A stretch of DNA of 64,000 bases, taken from assembly GCA_016705005.1 (NCBI GenBank), contig JADIZB010000005.1:62001-126000 (forward strand), read 5' to 3'. The translations under genes were made by a program, and so were the position numbers. Of the stretch, positions 18,680-27,713 are shown piece by piece. Each line of letters opens with the position of its first letter. Within the stretch, counting starts at the first letter, position 1. This stretch comes from Bacteroidales bacterium (lineage in GTDB: Bacteria; Bacteroidota; Bacteroidia; Bacteroidales; Lentimicrobiaceae). The notes below the pieces were generated by a model, which searched no databases, was not told the DNA's origin, and was given only the letters and a program-made list of their open reading frames with translations.

Positions 18680-19133
18680 AGGAGTAAGGAGTCGCCCGCC
18701 TCTGGAGGGAGTAAGGAGCTGCTTTGTGTTTCGATTTAAATTACTTGCTTCGTCATTCGTCATTTTTAGCCTGAAAGTTGGTGGTCGAGCGATGGTGGTC
18801 GAGCGATGGTGGTCGAGCGTAGTCGAGACCAGTCGAGACCAGTCGAAGGGCGTCATTCCCCGCCTACGCTGCGCTTCTGCGGGGCAAGCGTCATTCGTAA
18901 TTCTTTATTCGTAATTCGTAATTCGTCATTCTTCATTCGTCATTCGTCATTTTTAGCCTGAAAGTTGGTGGTCGAGCGATGGTGGTCGAGCGTAGTCGAG
19001 ACCAGTCGAGACCAGTCGAAAGGCGTCATTCCCCGCCTACGCTGCGCTTCTGCGGGGCAAGCGTCATTCGTAATTCGTAATTTTGCACTAGCGTAATTGG
19101 TGAATTGAATGGCGTAATTCCACCTGTTCTTCC

Positions 19134-19141
19134 TATCTTTG
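19134..19141 (+). promoter_or_regulatory. -7 element before tRNA-Val
   Basis: TATCTTTG, a perfect TAnnTTTG match, ends nine bases before the first base of the tRNA-like gene. Confidence 0.6.
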
Positions 19142-19149
19142 CCCTTTCC

Positions 19150-19228
19150 GGGACGTTAGCTCAGTTGGTTCAGAGCGCATGCTTCACACGCATGAGGTCA
19201 CCTACTGGTCCGAGCCCAGTACGCCTCA
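19150..19228 (+). tRNA. tRNA-Val (CAC), structurally irregular, possibly a pseudo-tRNA
   Basis: The 5' half is a normal tRNA: acceptor GGGACGT, D stem GCTC/GAGC (19159-62/19173-76), anticodon stem CATGC/GCATG with loop TTCACAC and anticodon CAC at 19185-19187, which reads GTG valine codons. The 3' half deviates. The variable loop has nine bases (19195-19203) instead of five, as if four bases were inserted. The T stem ACTGG/CCAGT is intact but its loop is TCCGAGC rather than TTCGAGC. The 3' acceptor strand ACGCCTC gives an A-C mismatch at the fourth pair and a G-U at the second, and no CCA follows. It has a good promoter element. It could be a decayed second copy or be affected by sequence errors. 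Confidence 0.65.
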
Positions 19229-19854
19229 ACAAAGTTAAACATATCAAATTGATTGTCAACCGATTAGAGCCATATTTGTACTTCATTTTCCTGACTCTAT
19301 TCCCAGCACGCTCGACAGGACTGAATCTTTCCAACCTTTCCGAGACCGGACATCCAGCATTAAGTGGCTGGGCACTTCTAGACATAATAAAAGCAGGGCT
19401 ATAGGTGGTTCCTCCGACAAAAGCCAATTTCTTTTCTTCGTTAAAAATTTCGTAATTATTTAAGGATAAAAACCTTAACAAGGATCATTGCAGTGATTAC
19501 TGATGCGAAAATCAGGAAAAGTAACAGTTCAACACGCATTTTGGAGTTTTTCATAGGAGTAAAAATAAGATAAATTGAATCTGTTGTACTGTTGTTTGCT
19601 ATAATGCTGATAATCAGTCATATTTAGAGGAGAACGAAATATGGCTTCGACTCCGCTCAGCCTGACATTCAATAGGTTAACTTCTCAACCGAACAACACA
19701 TTAAATTTATATTGTTAACAGCAGCTAAATTACCCCGATCGCCCGTCAGCACTCATTAGAATTCCATTAGAATTTGGTTATAAAGTCGTTAGACAGGTAG
19801 TAATTGCCGGTCAGGGGAAATTCTTCGCTAACTTTACCGGGAATTGAGGCGAAT
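19229..19854. other. intergenic stretch between tRNA and response regulator
   Basis: About 625 bases. The only item with support is a 32-codon frame on the minus strand (listed separately). The part just after the tRNA has no usable frame longer than about 100 codons in any direction, and those present overlap the tRNA. Confidence 0.5.
19456..19554 (-). CDS. possible 32-residue single-helix membrane peptide
   Basis: Read on the minus strand, an ATG at 19554 opens a 32-codon frame starting MKNSKMRVELL and ending VKVFILK. It has a basic N-terminus, one uninterrupted hydrophobic segment of about 20 residues (LLLFLIFASVITAMILV) and a basic end, which is what a small membrane protein looks like and is unusual by chance. 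There is no clear promoter or ribosome-binding site and no recognised family. Confidence 0.35.
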   Translation of the reverse strand: MKNSKMRVELLLFLIFASVITAMILVKVFILK

Positions 19855-20538
19855 ATGGATAACATTAAATTACTTATTATTGAGGATGAGCAGCGGCTGG
19901 CCGCCATCCTGAAAAGCAGTTTGAGGATGCCGGCTTCCAGGTTGATATTGCCAGCGACGGTTATGCAGGCAGGCAAATGACGGAGAGTAATGATTATAAT
20001 CTGATCATTCTCGATGTTAACCTGCCGTTGATCAATGGTTTTGATCTGTGCCGTGAAATCCGGAAAACGGACCTCAATGTACCGATCATTATGCTGACAG
20101 CCCTCGGATCGTCAGACAACAAGCTGACCGGATTTACAGCAGGTGCTGATGATTATGTGGTTAAACCATTCGATTTCAGGGAGCTTCTGGCAAGGGTGAA
20201 TGTTTTTCTCAGACGGTCGGATGTTCTGGTCAGCAACGATAAACTATCCATTGCCGATCTTGAACTTGACCTGAAAACAAAAACCGTGACCCGGTCACAA
20301 AAGATAGACCTGACAGCCAAGGAGTTTCTGCTTCTGGAGACTTTCTGAAGCACAAGGAGCAGTTGCTTACCAGGATTATATCATCGAACAGGTATGGGGC
20401 ATCGATTTTGATCCGGGAACCAATGTGATTGATGTCTATGTCAACTATCTCAGGAAAAAGGTGGATAAGGACTTTGAGCCGAGGCTGATCCACACAAAAT
20501 TCGGATATGGGTTCTATTGCAGTGTTAAAGAGCTTTAG
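19855..20538 (+). pseudogene. OmpR-type response regulator, interrupted by three frameshifts
   Basis: Joined across three shifts, the sequence gives a complete response regulator of about 228 residues: receiver domain (KLLIIEDEQRLA, phosphoacceptor Asp in LIILDVNLPL, Thr in MLTALGS, Lys in VVKPFDF) and winged-helix DNA-binding domain (DLTAKEFLLLE, IIEQVWGIDFDPGTNVIDVY, FGYGFYC). The shifts are each one missing base: near 19922 (AGTTT before GAGGAT), near 20343 (ACTTT before CTGAAG) and near 20374 (AGG before ATTATATC). All lie at short T or G runs, so sequencing error is as likely as genuine decay. The stop at 20536 is three bases before the ATG of the histidine kinase, showing an RR-HK operon. 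Confidence 0.8.
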
Positions 20539-20541
20539 AAG

Positions 20542-21900
20542 ATGGAAATCAAAGTAAAACTATCGCTCCAGTTTACCCTGATTGTATTCGGCATACTGCT
20601 GTTTTTTGCCAGCCTGGTTTATTACTTTTCTGCTTCTTCCCAGCTCAATATATTCAGGGACGATCTGCTCGACAGGGCTAAGAATACCGGTATTCTTCTG
20701 ATCAATGTTACAGAGGTGGATTCTACCCTGCTCAAAAAGATACATCAGTCAACCATTTCATGGAAAAATGAGGAAATTGTACTCACCGACTCTGCCATGA
20801 AAATAGTGTACAGCAATAACCCCGATTACCTTTCTGAAAGTGTTCTGAAACAGCATATACCGCAGTCTGATGCTACTTACTTTTCAATAAGGGAAAAAGA
20901 TGGGGTAGGTTACAGGCACAGGTTTAATAACCGGACATATTATGTGTATGTCATGGCTTTTGACTATTTCAGGAAGAAAAACCTGAAAGAACTCATTGAT
21001 GTACTCTTCTGGAGTTCGCTCATCAGTACTTTCCTGTCGGTTTACCTGTCCTATATCTTTTCCCAAAGAGCCATCAGGCCGATTTCGCGGCTGATCAGCA
21101 GCATCAGGGCAATCAATTCGTCAAAACTAAGCAGCCGGCTCGAAAAAGGTAATGGTAAGGATGAAATAGCGCAGCTGGCCAACGCTTTCAATGAAATGCT
21201 CCACAACCTGGAAATATCTTTTCAGAACCAGGCTGACTTTATATCCAATGCCTCACATGAGTTAAGAACGCCGCTGACAGTCATGAACATTGAGTCTGAT
21301 TATATCCTGACCCAGGAGAGGACTACCGAAGAATATAAATCGCATATTTCGGGATTGATTACCGATATAAGGAAACTCAATTATCTCCTTAACAGCTTAC
21401 TTGAGCTTGCCCATCTGAACAGGGATGTCGATATCCGGCTTTCGGACATCCGGCTGGATGAAGTGATTTACACTTCCATTCACGAAGTTAAATCCAGGTA
21501 CCAGGACAGGAAAATTCTGCTCAGGATCAACTATCCTGAAAATGAAAATGACCTGATTGTCAGGGGCAATCCCGGCCTGCTGACCATTGCCTTTAACAAT
21601 CTTCTGGAGAATGCCTGCAAATTCTCGGAAGGGGAGGTGATCACAGAATTTCTTATTGAGGAGAGATTCATTAAGATTATTATTTCCGACAGTGGAATCG
21701 GCATACCATCTGGACAGATGAATGACATATTCACGCCTTTTAAGCGGGCGAGCAATGTAAAATACAAAAGCGGGTTCGGAATCGGACTTTCACTGGTGGC
21801 TAAAATCCTTGAAGTACATGGGGTTGCCTGTAATGTTCAGAGTTCTGAGAATAAAGGAACAGAATTTGAGCTGCTGTTCGGCAGGGGATCAGCAGAATGA
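20542..21900 (+). CDS. sensor histidine kinase
   Basis: A 452-residue membrane kinase with helices at about 8-31 and 152-173 enclosing a 120-residue periplasmic sensor region, a HAMP linker (about 174-226), a dimerisation/phosphoacceptor helix with His-239 in SNASHELRTPLTV, and a HATPase domain (NNLLENACKFSEG, DSGIGIP, GFGIGLSLVAKIL). It belongs to the EnvZ/CusS-like class and should phosphorylate the response regulator directly upstream. The signal is unknown. Unlike its partner it is free of frameshifts. It converges with the cohesin/dockerin gene. Confidence 0.94.
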   Translation: MEIKVKLSLQFTLIVFGILLFFASLVYYFSASSQLNIFRDDLLDRAKNTGILLINVTEVDSTLLKKIHQSTISWKNEEIVLTDSAMKIVYSNNPDYLSESVLKQHIPQSDATYFSIREKDGVGYRHRFNNRTYYVYVMAFDYFRKKNLKELIDVLFWSSLISTFLSVYLSYIFSQRAIRPISRLISSIRAINSSKLSSRLEKGNGKDEIAQLANAFNEMLHNLEISFQNQADFISNASHELRTPLTVMNIESDYILTQERTTEEYKSHISGLITDIRKLNYLLNSLLELAHLNRDVDIRLSDIRLDEVIYTSIHEVKSRYQDRKILLRINYPENENDLIVRGNPGLLTIAFNNLLENACKFSEGEVITEFLIEERFIKIIISDSGIGIPSGQMNDIFTPFKRASNVKYKSGFGIGLSLVAKILEVHGVACNVQSSENKGTEFELLFGRGSAE

Positions 21901-21954
21901 ATTGATGGGTCTAACCCATGAATATTATCCTGCAATAAACTGTTACCTGGATAT

Positions 21955-24900
21955 TCAGGGTTTGGCAGTGCCAACAAACCCCGAAGCATTGTTGTCGATG
22001 ATGGTCATATCTCCGGTATCGGCATAGCCGTCTCCGTTCAGATCGGTAACAATGTACCCTTCCGAAAATGAGGATGCATCGTTATCGAGCAATGTGATGT
22101 CTCCTGTATCCACTGTGCCGTCCTGGTTTATGTCACCTGAATAGATGCAATACTTATTTCCCGATAGTTTCAGGTTATTTCCGAAAACTGATTCCGCCGA
22201 AGCAGTGAAATTACATGAAATGGCATTGCCTGTAAAATCTATCGGGTTTGCTGACCATGTTTCCACGCTGTTGCGGTGTCTGATTACAACATAATGGTTG
22301 CCATTCAGCGTACCGGGAATTTCAAATGTACAGAGGCCGTTCCTGTTCAAAGGTAAAGGACCTGTTTCAAATTCCATGGCATAGGGCGGGCTGCTTTGTG
22401 CCAGACCAATGGTAATCTCGTCGGCTATCCCTTCGGCGAAGGTGCGGCCCTGGGCCTGGGTCATCAAGCCATCCGTAGTTCTATAGAGCCCTTCGAGGTT
22501 GAGCTCCAGGCTGACTGTTTTGGGATATGGTCCGACAGAGCCATTGAAATAATAATTTTCAACGGGCTCGTTGATGATCACCGGATCTGTGGGAATGCCA
22601 TTTCCACTGTAAAGGTAACTACCATCTGTAAAAGTGAGCGCAGAGTAACCTCCGGAATAATTGAAAGCCAGTTCAAAAAGAGTTACACCATCAGGAATAT
22701 CCAGCATACCGGGAGAAATCGCTTCATGATAATAATGAATATTGATCCTGCTATGGTTGGGATCAATCACCGTAACCTCAGAACAAATCTTATCTGTCTG
22801 ATATAAGCAGTACTCCGGATCATTGCAATCAGGGCAGTTTTCAACCATAAGACCCGGATTTACATTCTCAAGCCCTGAATATGTCAGAACTGTAGGATCA
22901 AATTCAATGGTGTAATATCCTACTCCGGCATCTTCAAAGTTCTCAACCATTACCGGAACATTAATTAAAGATCCGGGAATAGCATGAACGTCCGGAATGG
23001 TAACTACGGGTGCGAAATGATACGAAAAAAGATTCTCTATGGTAATCCGGCGTGTTATGGTTCCCGCGTTATTGCTTGAATGAATTAGATTACAGCTGGT
23101 ATAGCATGGTGTACCAAAATTCGGCATGACATATATAGTTGTATCGATCATACCATTTACCGGAGAAATAACAAGTTGGGCTGAAAAGGCCTGGTCGGGC
23201 AGAAGTGAAATCTCTGACTGACACCCTTCAGGATAACCGGATAATGCAGAAACATCAATAACAAGATCATTGGTAAGGTTGGTGGCTGATACCTGGTAAG
23301 GTGTTGCTGGGGTCACCATCTGATTATATGTTACTAATGTGTTGTTGGCCAACGAAACCGAGATGACCGGTGGAGGTGGTCCGACAGAGCCGTTGAAATA
23401 ATAATTTTCAAAGGGTTCGTTGATGATCACCGGATCTATGGGTGATCCATTGCCGGAATAATCATAATATCCATATGTAAATGTAAGCTGGGATGTCCCT
23501 CCAAGGTAACTAAAATACAGGTTCATCAGTGTACCCTCTGTGATCTGTAACCAGCCACCCATATTGATTTCCATATTCCATCGGATAATCACCCTGCTTA
23601 TTGTATCGTTAACCGTTATAGCATCCGATATTAAATAAGGTTGATACGGATCAGTAAGGCACACCCATGGATCGGTACAATTGTTCTGAATTGCGTAGTA
23701 ATTGGCAAATTGCGGATGGAGGTCACCGATACCGTTAAAGATCAATACCCTTGAATCAAAGTCAATATAATATCCACCTACGCATGTTTCTTCCATATTC
23801 ATCACGTTGAGTGGAACAACGACTTCCGAACCCTGTTGAGCAACAACCTGCCCCAGAGATGATACAGGGGCATATAAATAAGAATACTCATTTTCCAGCA
23901 CAACTTCAATAATATCGGGCGAAGCTCCATTACTTGACTGGATAATTGTTCCGTAGGTCGTAAATGGAGGGTCTGTGCATCCTGCTCTGACATAAATGGT
24001 AGAATTAACTGTTCCGTTATCGGGGGTTAAAATCAGGGAGGCAGCATATCCATCGTCAGGTGAAAGTGAAACCTCAAGCAGGCATTCATTTGGATCTGAG
24101 TAATCCGTATTTGTTGAAATAATCAGATTGTCAGTAAGGTTCATTGCGGTAACCTGGTAGCTGGAAGGTGGTGTTACCATTTGCCAGTAAGTCATAGAAA
24201 TATATCCTCCAACCGAATTAGTTATAACCGGAACAAGGTTAAGAACATGCATAGTAGCATACTCTGTTTCGTTATAAGCCCGTCCCCTGGCCGTATTGTA
24301 ATTATTTCCATTTATGTTATCTGTTGCAAACCTGAACGGATAAACTCTGTAGTATAGACCATTAGTGGGTACAGCTATGCTGTTATCTGTCCATGTATTC
24401 GTATAGGACCATGCCAGGCTGGCATTTACCACGGTAGCGGTGCCAAGCTGGTCACCGGTGGTATAACGGGTTCCGTCGACGGGAGTGACGGAAAAATCAT
24501 CAACAGTATTACGAAGTATCAGGTAGCCTGTGGTACCATCGGTGGCAACCGGGTCAGGGATGGGATTCCAGGTGAGCACCGGGTGGTTGGTGCCATTTAT
24601 GGTAAAATTTCCATTGTGTGCCGGCCAGGATGGCTGGCGGAGGGATCGCCAATAAACGCTGTTATTGGTGGGATAAGTGGTACTGGTGTTGGGAAGCCCC
24701 TGGGTAATGTTTACAGCGCTGCGTGCAGTCCAGTAAGTTCCGTTTTGCGGCACGGAAGTTCCGTATTGCGCATTAATGTTGCCAGGAACCACCATCACTA
24801 CTTCATTATCTGAAATAGTTTCAGCATGATTTAATTCGGGGCTTAGCATAGAAGTAAAGTTTGACCCTGGTGTAGCACGGTGCCCAAGTGCATGGACATG

Positions 24901-25398
24901 ACTGTTTGTTGCATCTCTCAGCTGTATCAATTCGCCAGTTCCGGCTATATTCATAGATGAGCCGCTCCATGAAGGAGCGACTCCGAAATCACCACCAGTA
25001 AAATATATCTGATTATTTAACCTAATTTGAATATACCCATCACTCTGGTCAAGGTCTTCAGGACGCGAAACGCCGGCAGAATTTACAGGCCTGTGCCACA
25101 AAACAATGATGGTTCCCGCACGCAGATTCTGCCAAAAAGGGGTACTACTAAATGTAACTCTGGTTTGCCAACCGTCCTGATTGGCATTATTATCGCCAAT
25201 TGTCCAGTTGCGTATATCCAGGTTGTCCTGGATCACAAGCAGTTCGGTCCATTCATCCCTAACATCAGTTGCATTGAAGTAGCTGCTGACAACCATGGCC
25301 TGGCCATATGACTTATTACATAACGTCAGAACGACTACGAAAGTTAAAAATGTAAAAATTGCTTTATAAATAAGCGAATGGATGACATTTCTTTTCAT
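21955..25398 (-). CDS. secreted protein with two cohesin-like modules and a dockerin-like C-terminus
   Basis: About 1147 residues from the preferred start at 25398, which gives a clean signal peptide (MKRNVIHS... to SYGQ); the frame is open 15 codons further. After an N-terminal domain resembling lamin-tail-like modules (about 33-230) come two tandem units, each a beta domain with the pattern MVTP...YQV.A.NLT..L followed by a cohesin-like domain (first about 508-673: GSEVVVPLNVMNM, GGYYIDFDSRVLIF; second about 840-1000: GSLINVPVMVENF, VGYYTIEFDPTVL). Both units end in the same NEP.ENYYFNGSVGP motif. The C-terminus carries two dockerin calcium loops (DINQDGTVDTGDITLLDNDA and DLNGDGYADTGDMTIIDNNA). 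No T9SS sorting domain is seen. It may be part of an extracellular protein assembly. Confidence 0.85.
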   Translation of the reverse strand: MKRNVIHSLIYKAIFTFLTFVVVLTLCNKSYGQAMVVSSYFNATDVRDEWTELLVIQDNLDIRNWTIGDNNANQDGWQTRVTFSSTPFWQNLRAGTIIVLWHRPVNSAGVSRPEDLDQSDGYIQIRLNNQIYFTGGDFGVAPSWSGSSMNIAGTGELIQLRDATNSHVHALGHRATPGSNFTSMLSPELNHAETISDNEVVMVVPGNINAQYGTSVPQNGTYWTARSAVNITQGLPNTSTTYPTNNSVYWRSLRQPSWPAHNGNFTINGTNHPVLTWNPIPDPVATDGTTGYLILRNTVDDFSVTPVDGTRYTTGDQLGTATVVNASLAWSYTNTWTDNSIAVPTNGLYYRVYPFRFATDNINGNNYNTARGRAYNETEYATMHVLNLVPVITNSVGGYISMTYWQMVTPPSSYQVTAMNLTDNLIISTNTDYSDPNECLLEVSLSPDDGYAASLILTPDNGTVNSTIYVRAGCTDPPFTTYGTIIQSSNGASPDIIEVVLENEYSYLYAPVSSLGQVVAQQGSEVVVPLNVMNMEETCVGGYYIDFDSRVLIFNGIGDLHPQFANYYAIQNNCTDPWVCLTDPYQPYLISDAITVNDTISRVIIRWNMEINMGGWLQITEGTLMNLYFSYLGGTSQLTFTYGYYDYSGNGSPIDPVIINEPFENYYFNGSVGPPPPVISVSLANNTLVTYNQMVTPATPYQVSATNLTNDLVIDVSALSGYPEGCQSEISLLPDQAFSAQLVISPVNGMIDTTIYVMPNFGTPCYTSCNLIHSSNNAGTITRRITIENLFSYHFAPVVTIPDVHAIPGSLINVPVMVENFEDAGVGYYTIEFDPTVLTYSGLENVNPGLMVENCPDCNDPEYCLYQTDKICSEVTVIDPNHSRINIHYYHEAISPGMLDIPDGVTLFELAFNYSGGYSALTFTDGSYLYSGNGIPTDPVIINEPVENYYFNGSVGPYPKTVSLELNLEGLYRTTDGLMTQAQGRTFAEGIADEITIGLAQSSPPYAMEFETGPLPLNRNGLCTFEIPGTLNGNHYVVIRHRNSVETWSANPIDFTGNAISCNFTASAESVFGNNLKLSGNKYCIYSGDINQDGTVDTGDITLLDNDASSFSEGYIVTDLNGDGYADTGDMTIIDNNASGFVGTAKP

Positions 25399-25938
25399 AA
25401 TTCTGTAATTATTGATGGAAATCTTTATAGAACTCAAATTCAATCACGTAGATTCTAAATTCCCTTTGTCTGGGGTGTTTTTTTCTAATAGTTGCTAAAA
25501 GTGTTAATCTAGCTTATCGAGGTAGCAATTACTAACTTGGATTACTGATTCTAAAATAGTTCTACGGTCTGCTAATTTACACAAGAAATCATATTTTTTT
25601 TTTGAATTTGAAAATATTTTCTGAAACAGAAAATTTGCAAACTGATTTTTTTCAATTAAAGTTTCGAAGTATCTTAGTTTTTGACTAAAGATTTACATTT
25701 TTTATTTTCGCAGAAAACAATATTTGAACAGAAATTCCAACAAAAAATATTTTATATAAATAAACCCGGTATTCCATTTTAACATGGGTACAGGGGTGTT
25801 GCCTTAATTTGTAGGACTTGCCGACAATTGAATCAGAAAGCCTGAACCTTTATCCTTGCGATAATCCTTCGGATGCTGGCATCAAATTCTTCAATAAATT
25901 CAGGAAGGGTTCAAAATTATAATTTTGTCATTAGGCTT
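25399..25938. other. AT-rich intergenic stretch
   Basis: About 540 strongly AT-rich bases between two minus-strand genes. I see no gene, no clear promoter element and no strong hairpin. It probably holds the promoter of the cohesin/dockerin gene and the 3' flank of mnmE. Confidence 0.4.
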
Positions 25939-27342
25939 CTACTTCCCGATACAAAACTTCCCGAATATATTCCCCAGCAGTTCTTCCGTAGTTACCTCAC
26001 CGGTTATGGAACCAAGGTGGTATAAGGCCTGGCGGATATCGATGGCAATCAGATCGGAGGGGATGTTGTCGGCAAAGCCCTTCTCAATACTCTCGATGCT
26101 TTGGGCGGCACGGGTGAGGGCTTCGAAATGGCGCAGGCTGTAAACAATGGTCTGGTCGTTGGTTTCGCCACTGTGGGCCGATTTCAGCAGGCGTTCTGTG
26201 ATCAGGTTGATGTTCTCGTCTCGTTTGGCCGAGACAAACAGGGTGTCGAGTTCAACCAGTTTTTTAAAGGAGTGCGGGGCTGCCATCAGCATATCGGTTT
26301 TGTTGGCCACCGGAATGATCTGCTTACCGGGATCGTCGAGCTGCTGGCGGATATCGGCTATGGCCTCGTCAATCTCTTTCTCGGTGGTGGTATTGATGTC
26401 GAAAACATAAAGCACCACCGATGCCTGGTTCATCTTCTCATAGGTGCGCCCGATGCCGATGCTCTCGATGGTATCTTCGGTATGCCTGAGTCCGGCAGTA
26501 TCAATAAACCGGAAGGTCACACCCTGGATGCTGATGGTATCTTCGATGGCATCACGGGTGGTGCCGGGTATCTCAGAAACTATGGCACGCTCTTCGTTCA
26601 GCAGGGCATTCAGCAGGGTTGATTTACCTACATTCGGTTTGCCGGCGATGGCCACCGGGATGCCGTGTTTCATCACATTGCCCAGTGCAAAACTCGACTT
26701 CAGGCTCTCTATTTCCGTTTTTATGGTTTCAAGTAAGCGGAAAAGGGCGGTGCGGTCGGCAAACTCAACATCTTCTTCGCTGAAGTCAAGCTCGAGCTCG
26801 ATGAGGGAGGCAAAATCCACCAGCCTTGCCCTCAGTTCGCCGATTTTCAGTGAAAATCCGCCACGCATCTGGCTCATGGCCAGGCGGTGCGACGATTCTG
26901 AATTGGAAGCGATCAGATCGGCCACAGCTTCAGCCTGCGAAAGATCGAATTTACCGTTCAGAAAAGCCCTTAGCGTGAATTCACCGGGTTCGGCAAGCCG
27001 GGCACCTGCCGTGAGAAGCAATTCAATGATTTTCCGCTGGATATACACTGAACCGTGACAGCTGATTTCAACAATGTCCTGGCCGGTATAAGAGTGGGGG
27101 TTTCTGAAAACGGAAACAAGTACTTCATCAATCAGAACGTTGTTTTCACTGATCCGTCCGAAATGGATGGTATGCGATGCCGCTTTTTCAAGTACGAAGC
27201 CACTGTTTTTTGATTCAAAATACTTCCGGCAAAGTGAAATGGCATCCGGTCCTGAGAGCCGGATGATGCCTATGGCACCTGAGCCGGCCGGGGTGGATAA
27301 GGCGCAGATGGTATCGCTGATGTTGAATAAAGCCGGGTTCAT
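25939..27342 (-). CDS. mnmE: tRNA uridine-5-carboxymethylaminomethyl modification GTPase
   Basis: A 467-residue complete MnmE (TrmE). With MnmG it modifies the wobble uridine of several tRNAs using methylenetetrahydrofolate. The N-terminal folate-binding domain starts DTICALSTPAGSGAIGIIRLSG, the helical domain includes AFLNGKFDLSQAEAVADLI, and the inserted G domain has GKPNVGKS at 234-241, the DTAGLR switch and NKTD. The C-terminus ends in the invariant CIGK, with the Cys used in the reaction. mnmG is not in the window. It is monocistronic. Confidence 0.98.
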   Translation of the reverse strand: MNPALFNISDTICALSTPAGSGAIGIIRLSGPDAISLCRKYFESKNSGFVLEKAASHTIHFGRISENNVLIDEVLVSVFRNPHSYTGQDIVEISCHGSVYIQRKIIELLLTAGARLAEPGEFTLRAFLNGKFDLSQAEAVADLIASNSESSHRLAMSQMRGGFSLKIGELRARLVDFASLIELELDFSEEDVEFADRTALFRLLETIKTEIESLKSSFALGNVMKHGIPVAIAGKPNVGKSTLLNALLNEERAIVSEIPGTTRDAIEDTISIQGVTFRFIDTAGLRHTEDTIESIGIGRTYEKMNQASVVLYVFDINTTTEKEIDEAIADIRQQLDDPGKQIIPVANKTDMLMAAPHSFKKLVELDTLFVSAKRDENINLITERLLKSAHSGETNDQTIVYSLRHFEALTRAAQSIESIEKGFADNIPSDLIAIDIRQALYHLGSITGEVTTEELLGNIFGKFCIGK

Positions 27343-27713
27343 CTGATCTTTTTTCTTATTTTTAGTGCCTGTTTTTCCAATAGACCGTTTACAATTTTTT
27401 AATTGTTTGATTTTCAGGATATTGAAAAATCAACCTTGAAATTATAAATCATTAAGAATCATTTCATTGCGTCTTTGCGTCCCTGTCTGCCGACAGGCAG
27501 GATTGCGTGAGACCAAAAGTTGACCTTAAAATTTTAAAACATTAAAAATCAATTCATTGCGTCTTTGCGTCATTGCGTGAGATATAAAGAACTTCTGCCA
27601 ATCGAATTAAGAATCATTAAAAATAAGCAATTTTGCTCACTTTTTTGAACAAAATTAGCGTTTTTTGCTTGTTAGAATCAAATTTACGGAAAGCACAACC
27701 AAAGTATTGTTTT
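27343..27713. repeat. intergenic repeats with a 20-base palindromic insert
   Basis: About 370 bases between divergent mnmE and sucD. Two related copies of about 70 bases (27427-27512 and 27516-27583) share TCAACCTTGAAATT/TTGACCTTAAAATT and CATTGCGTCTTTGCGTC...ATTGCGTGAGA. The first copy is split by 20 extra bases, 27482-27501, CCTGTCTGCCGACAGGCAGG, which form an imperfect palindrome; removing them restores the second copy's sequence. Confidence 0.8.
27482..27501. mobile_element. 20-base palindromic repeat insertion
   Basis: CCTGTCTGCCGACAGGCAGG interrupts GCGTC/ATTGCGTGAGA exactly where the neighbouring copy (27570/27571) is uninterrupted. No protein is encoded; it resembles short palindromic elements scattered in Bacteroidota intergenic DNA. 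Confidence 0.45.

Noticed and set aside
19229..19450. Possible GIY-YIG endonuclease remnant just after the tRNA
   Set aside because: A short stretch (RHNKSR) recalls such genes, which often sit near tRNAs in this phylum, but no frame gives the catalytic motifs.
21905..21919. ATGGGTCTAACCCAT hairpin between the kinase and the cohesin/dockerin gene
   Set aside because: Six-base stem, three-base loop and no T-run; too weak to call a terminator.
26101..27058. Forward frames of 173 and 204 codons within mnmE
   Set aside because: They are antisense to the intact mnmE gene and have no domain content.
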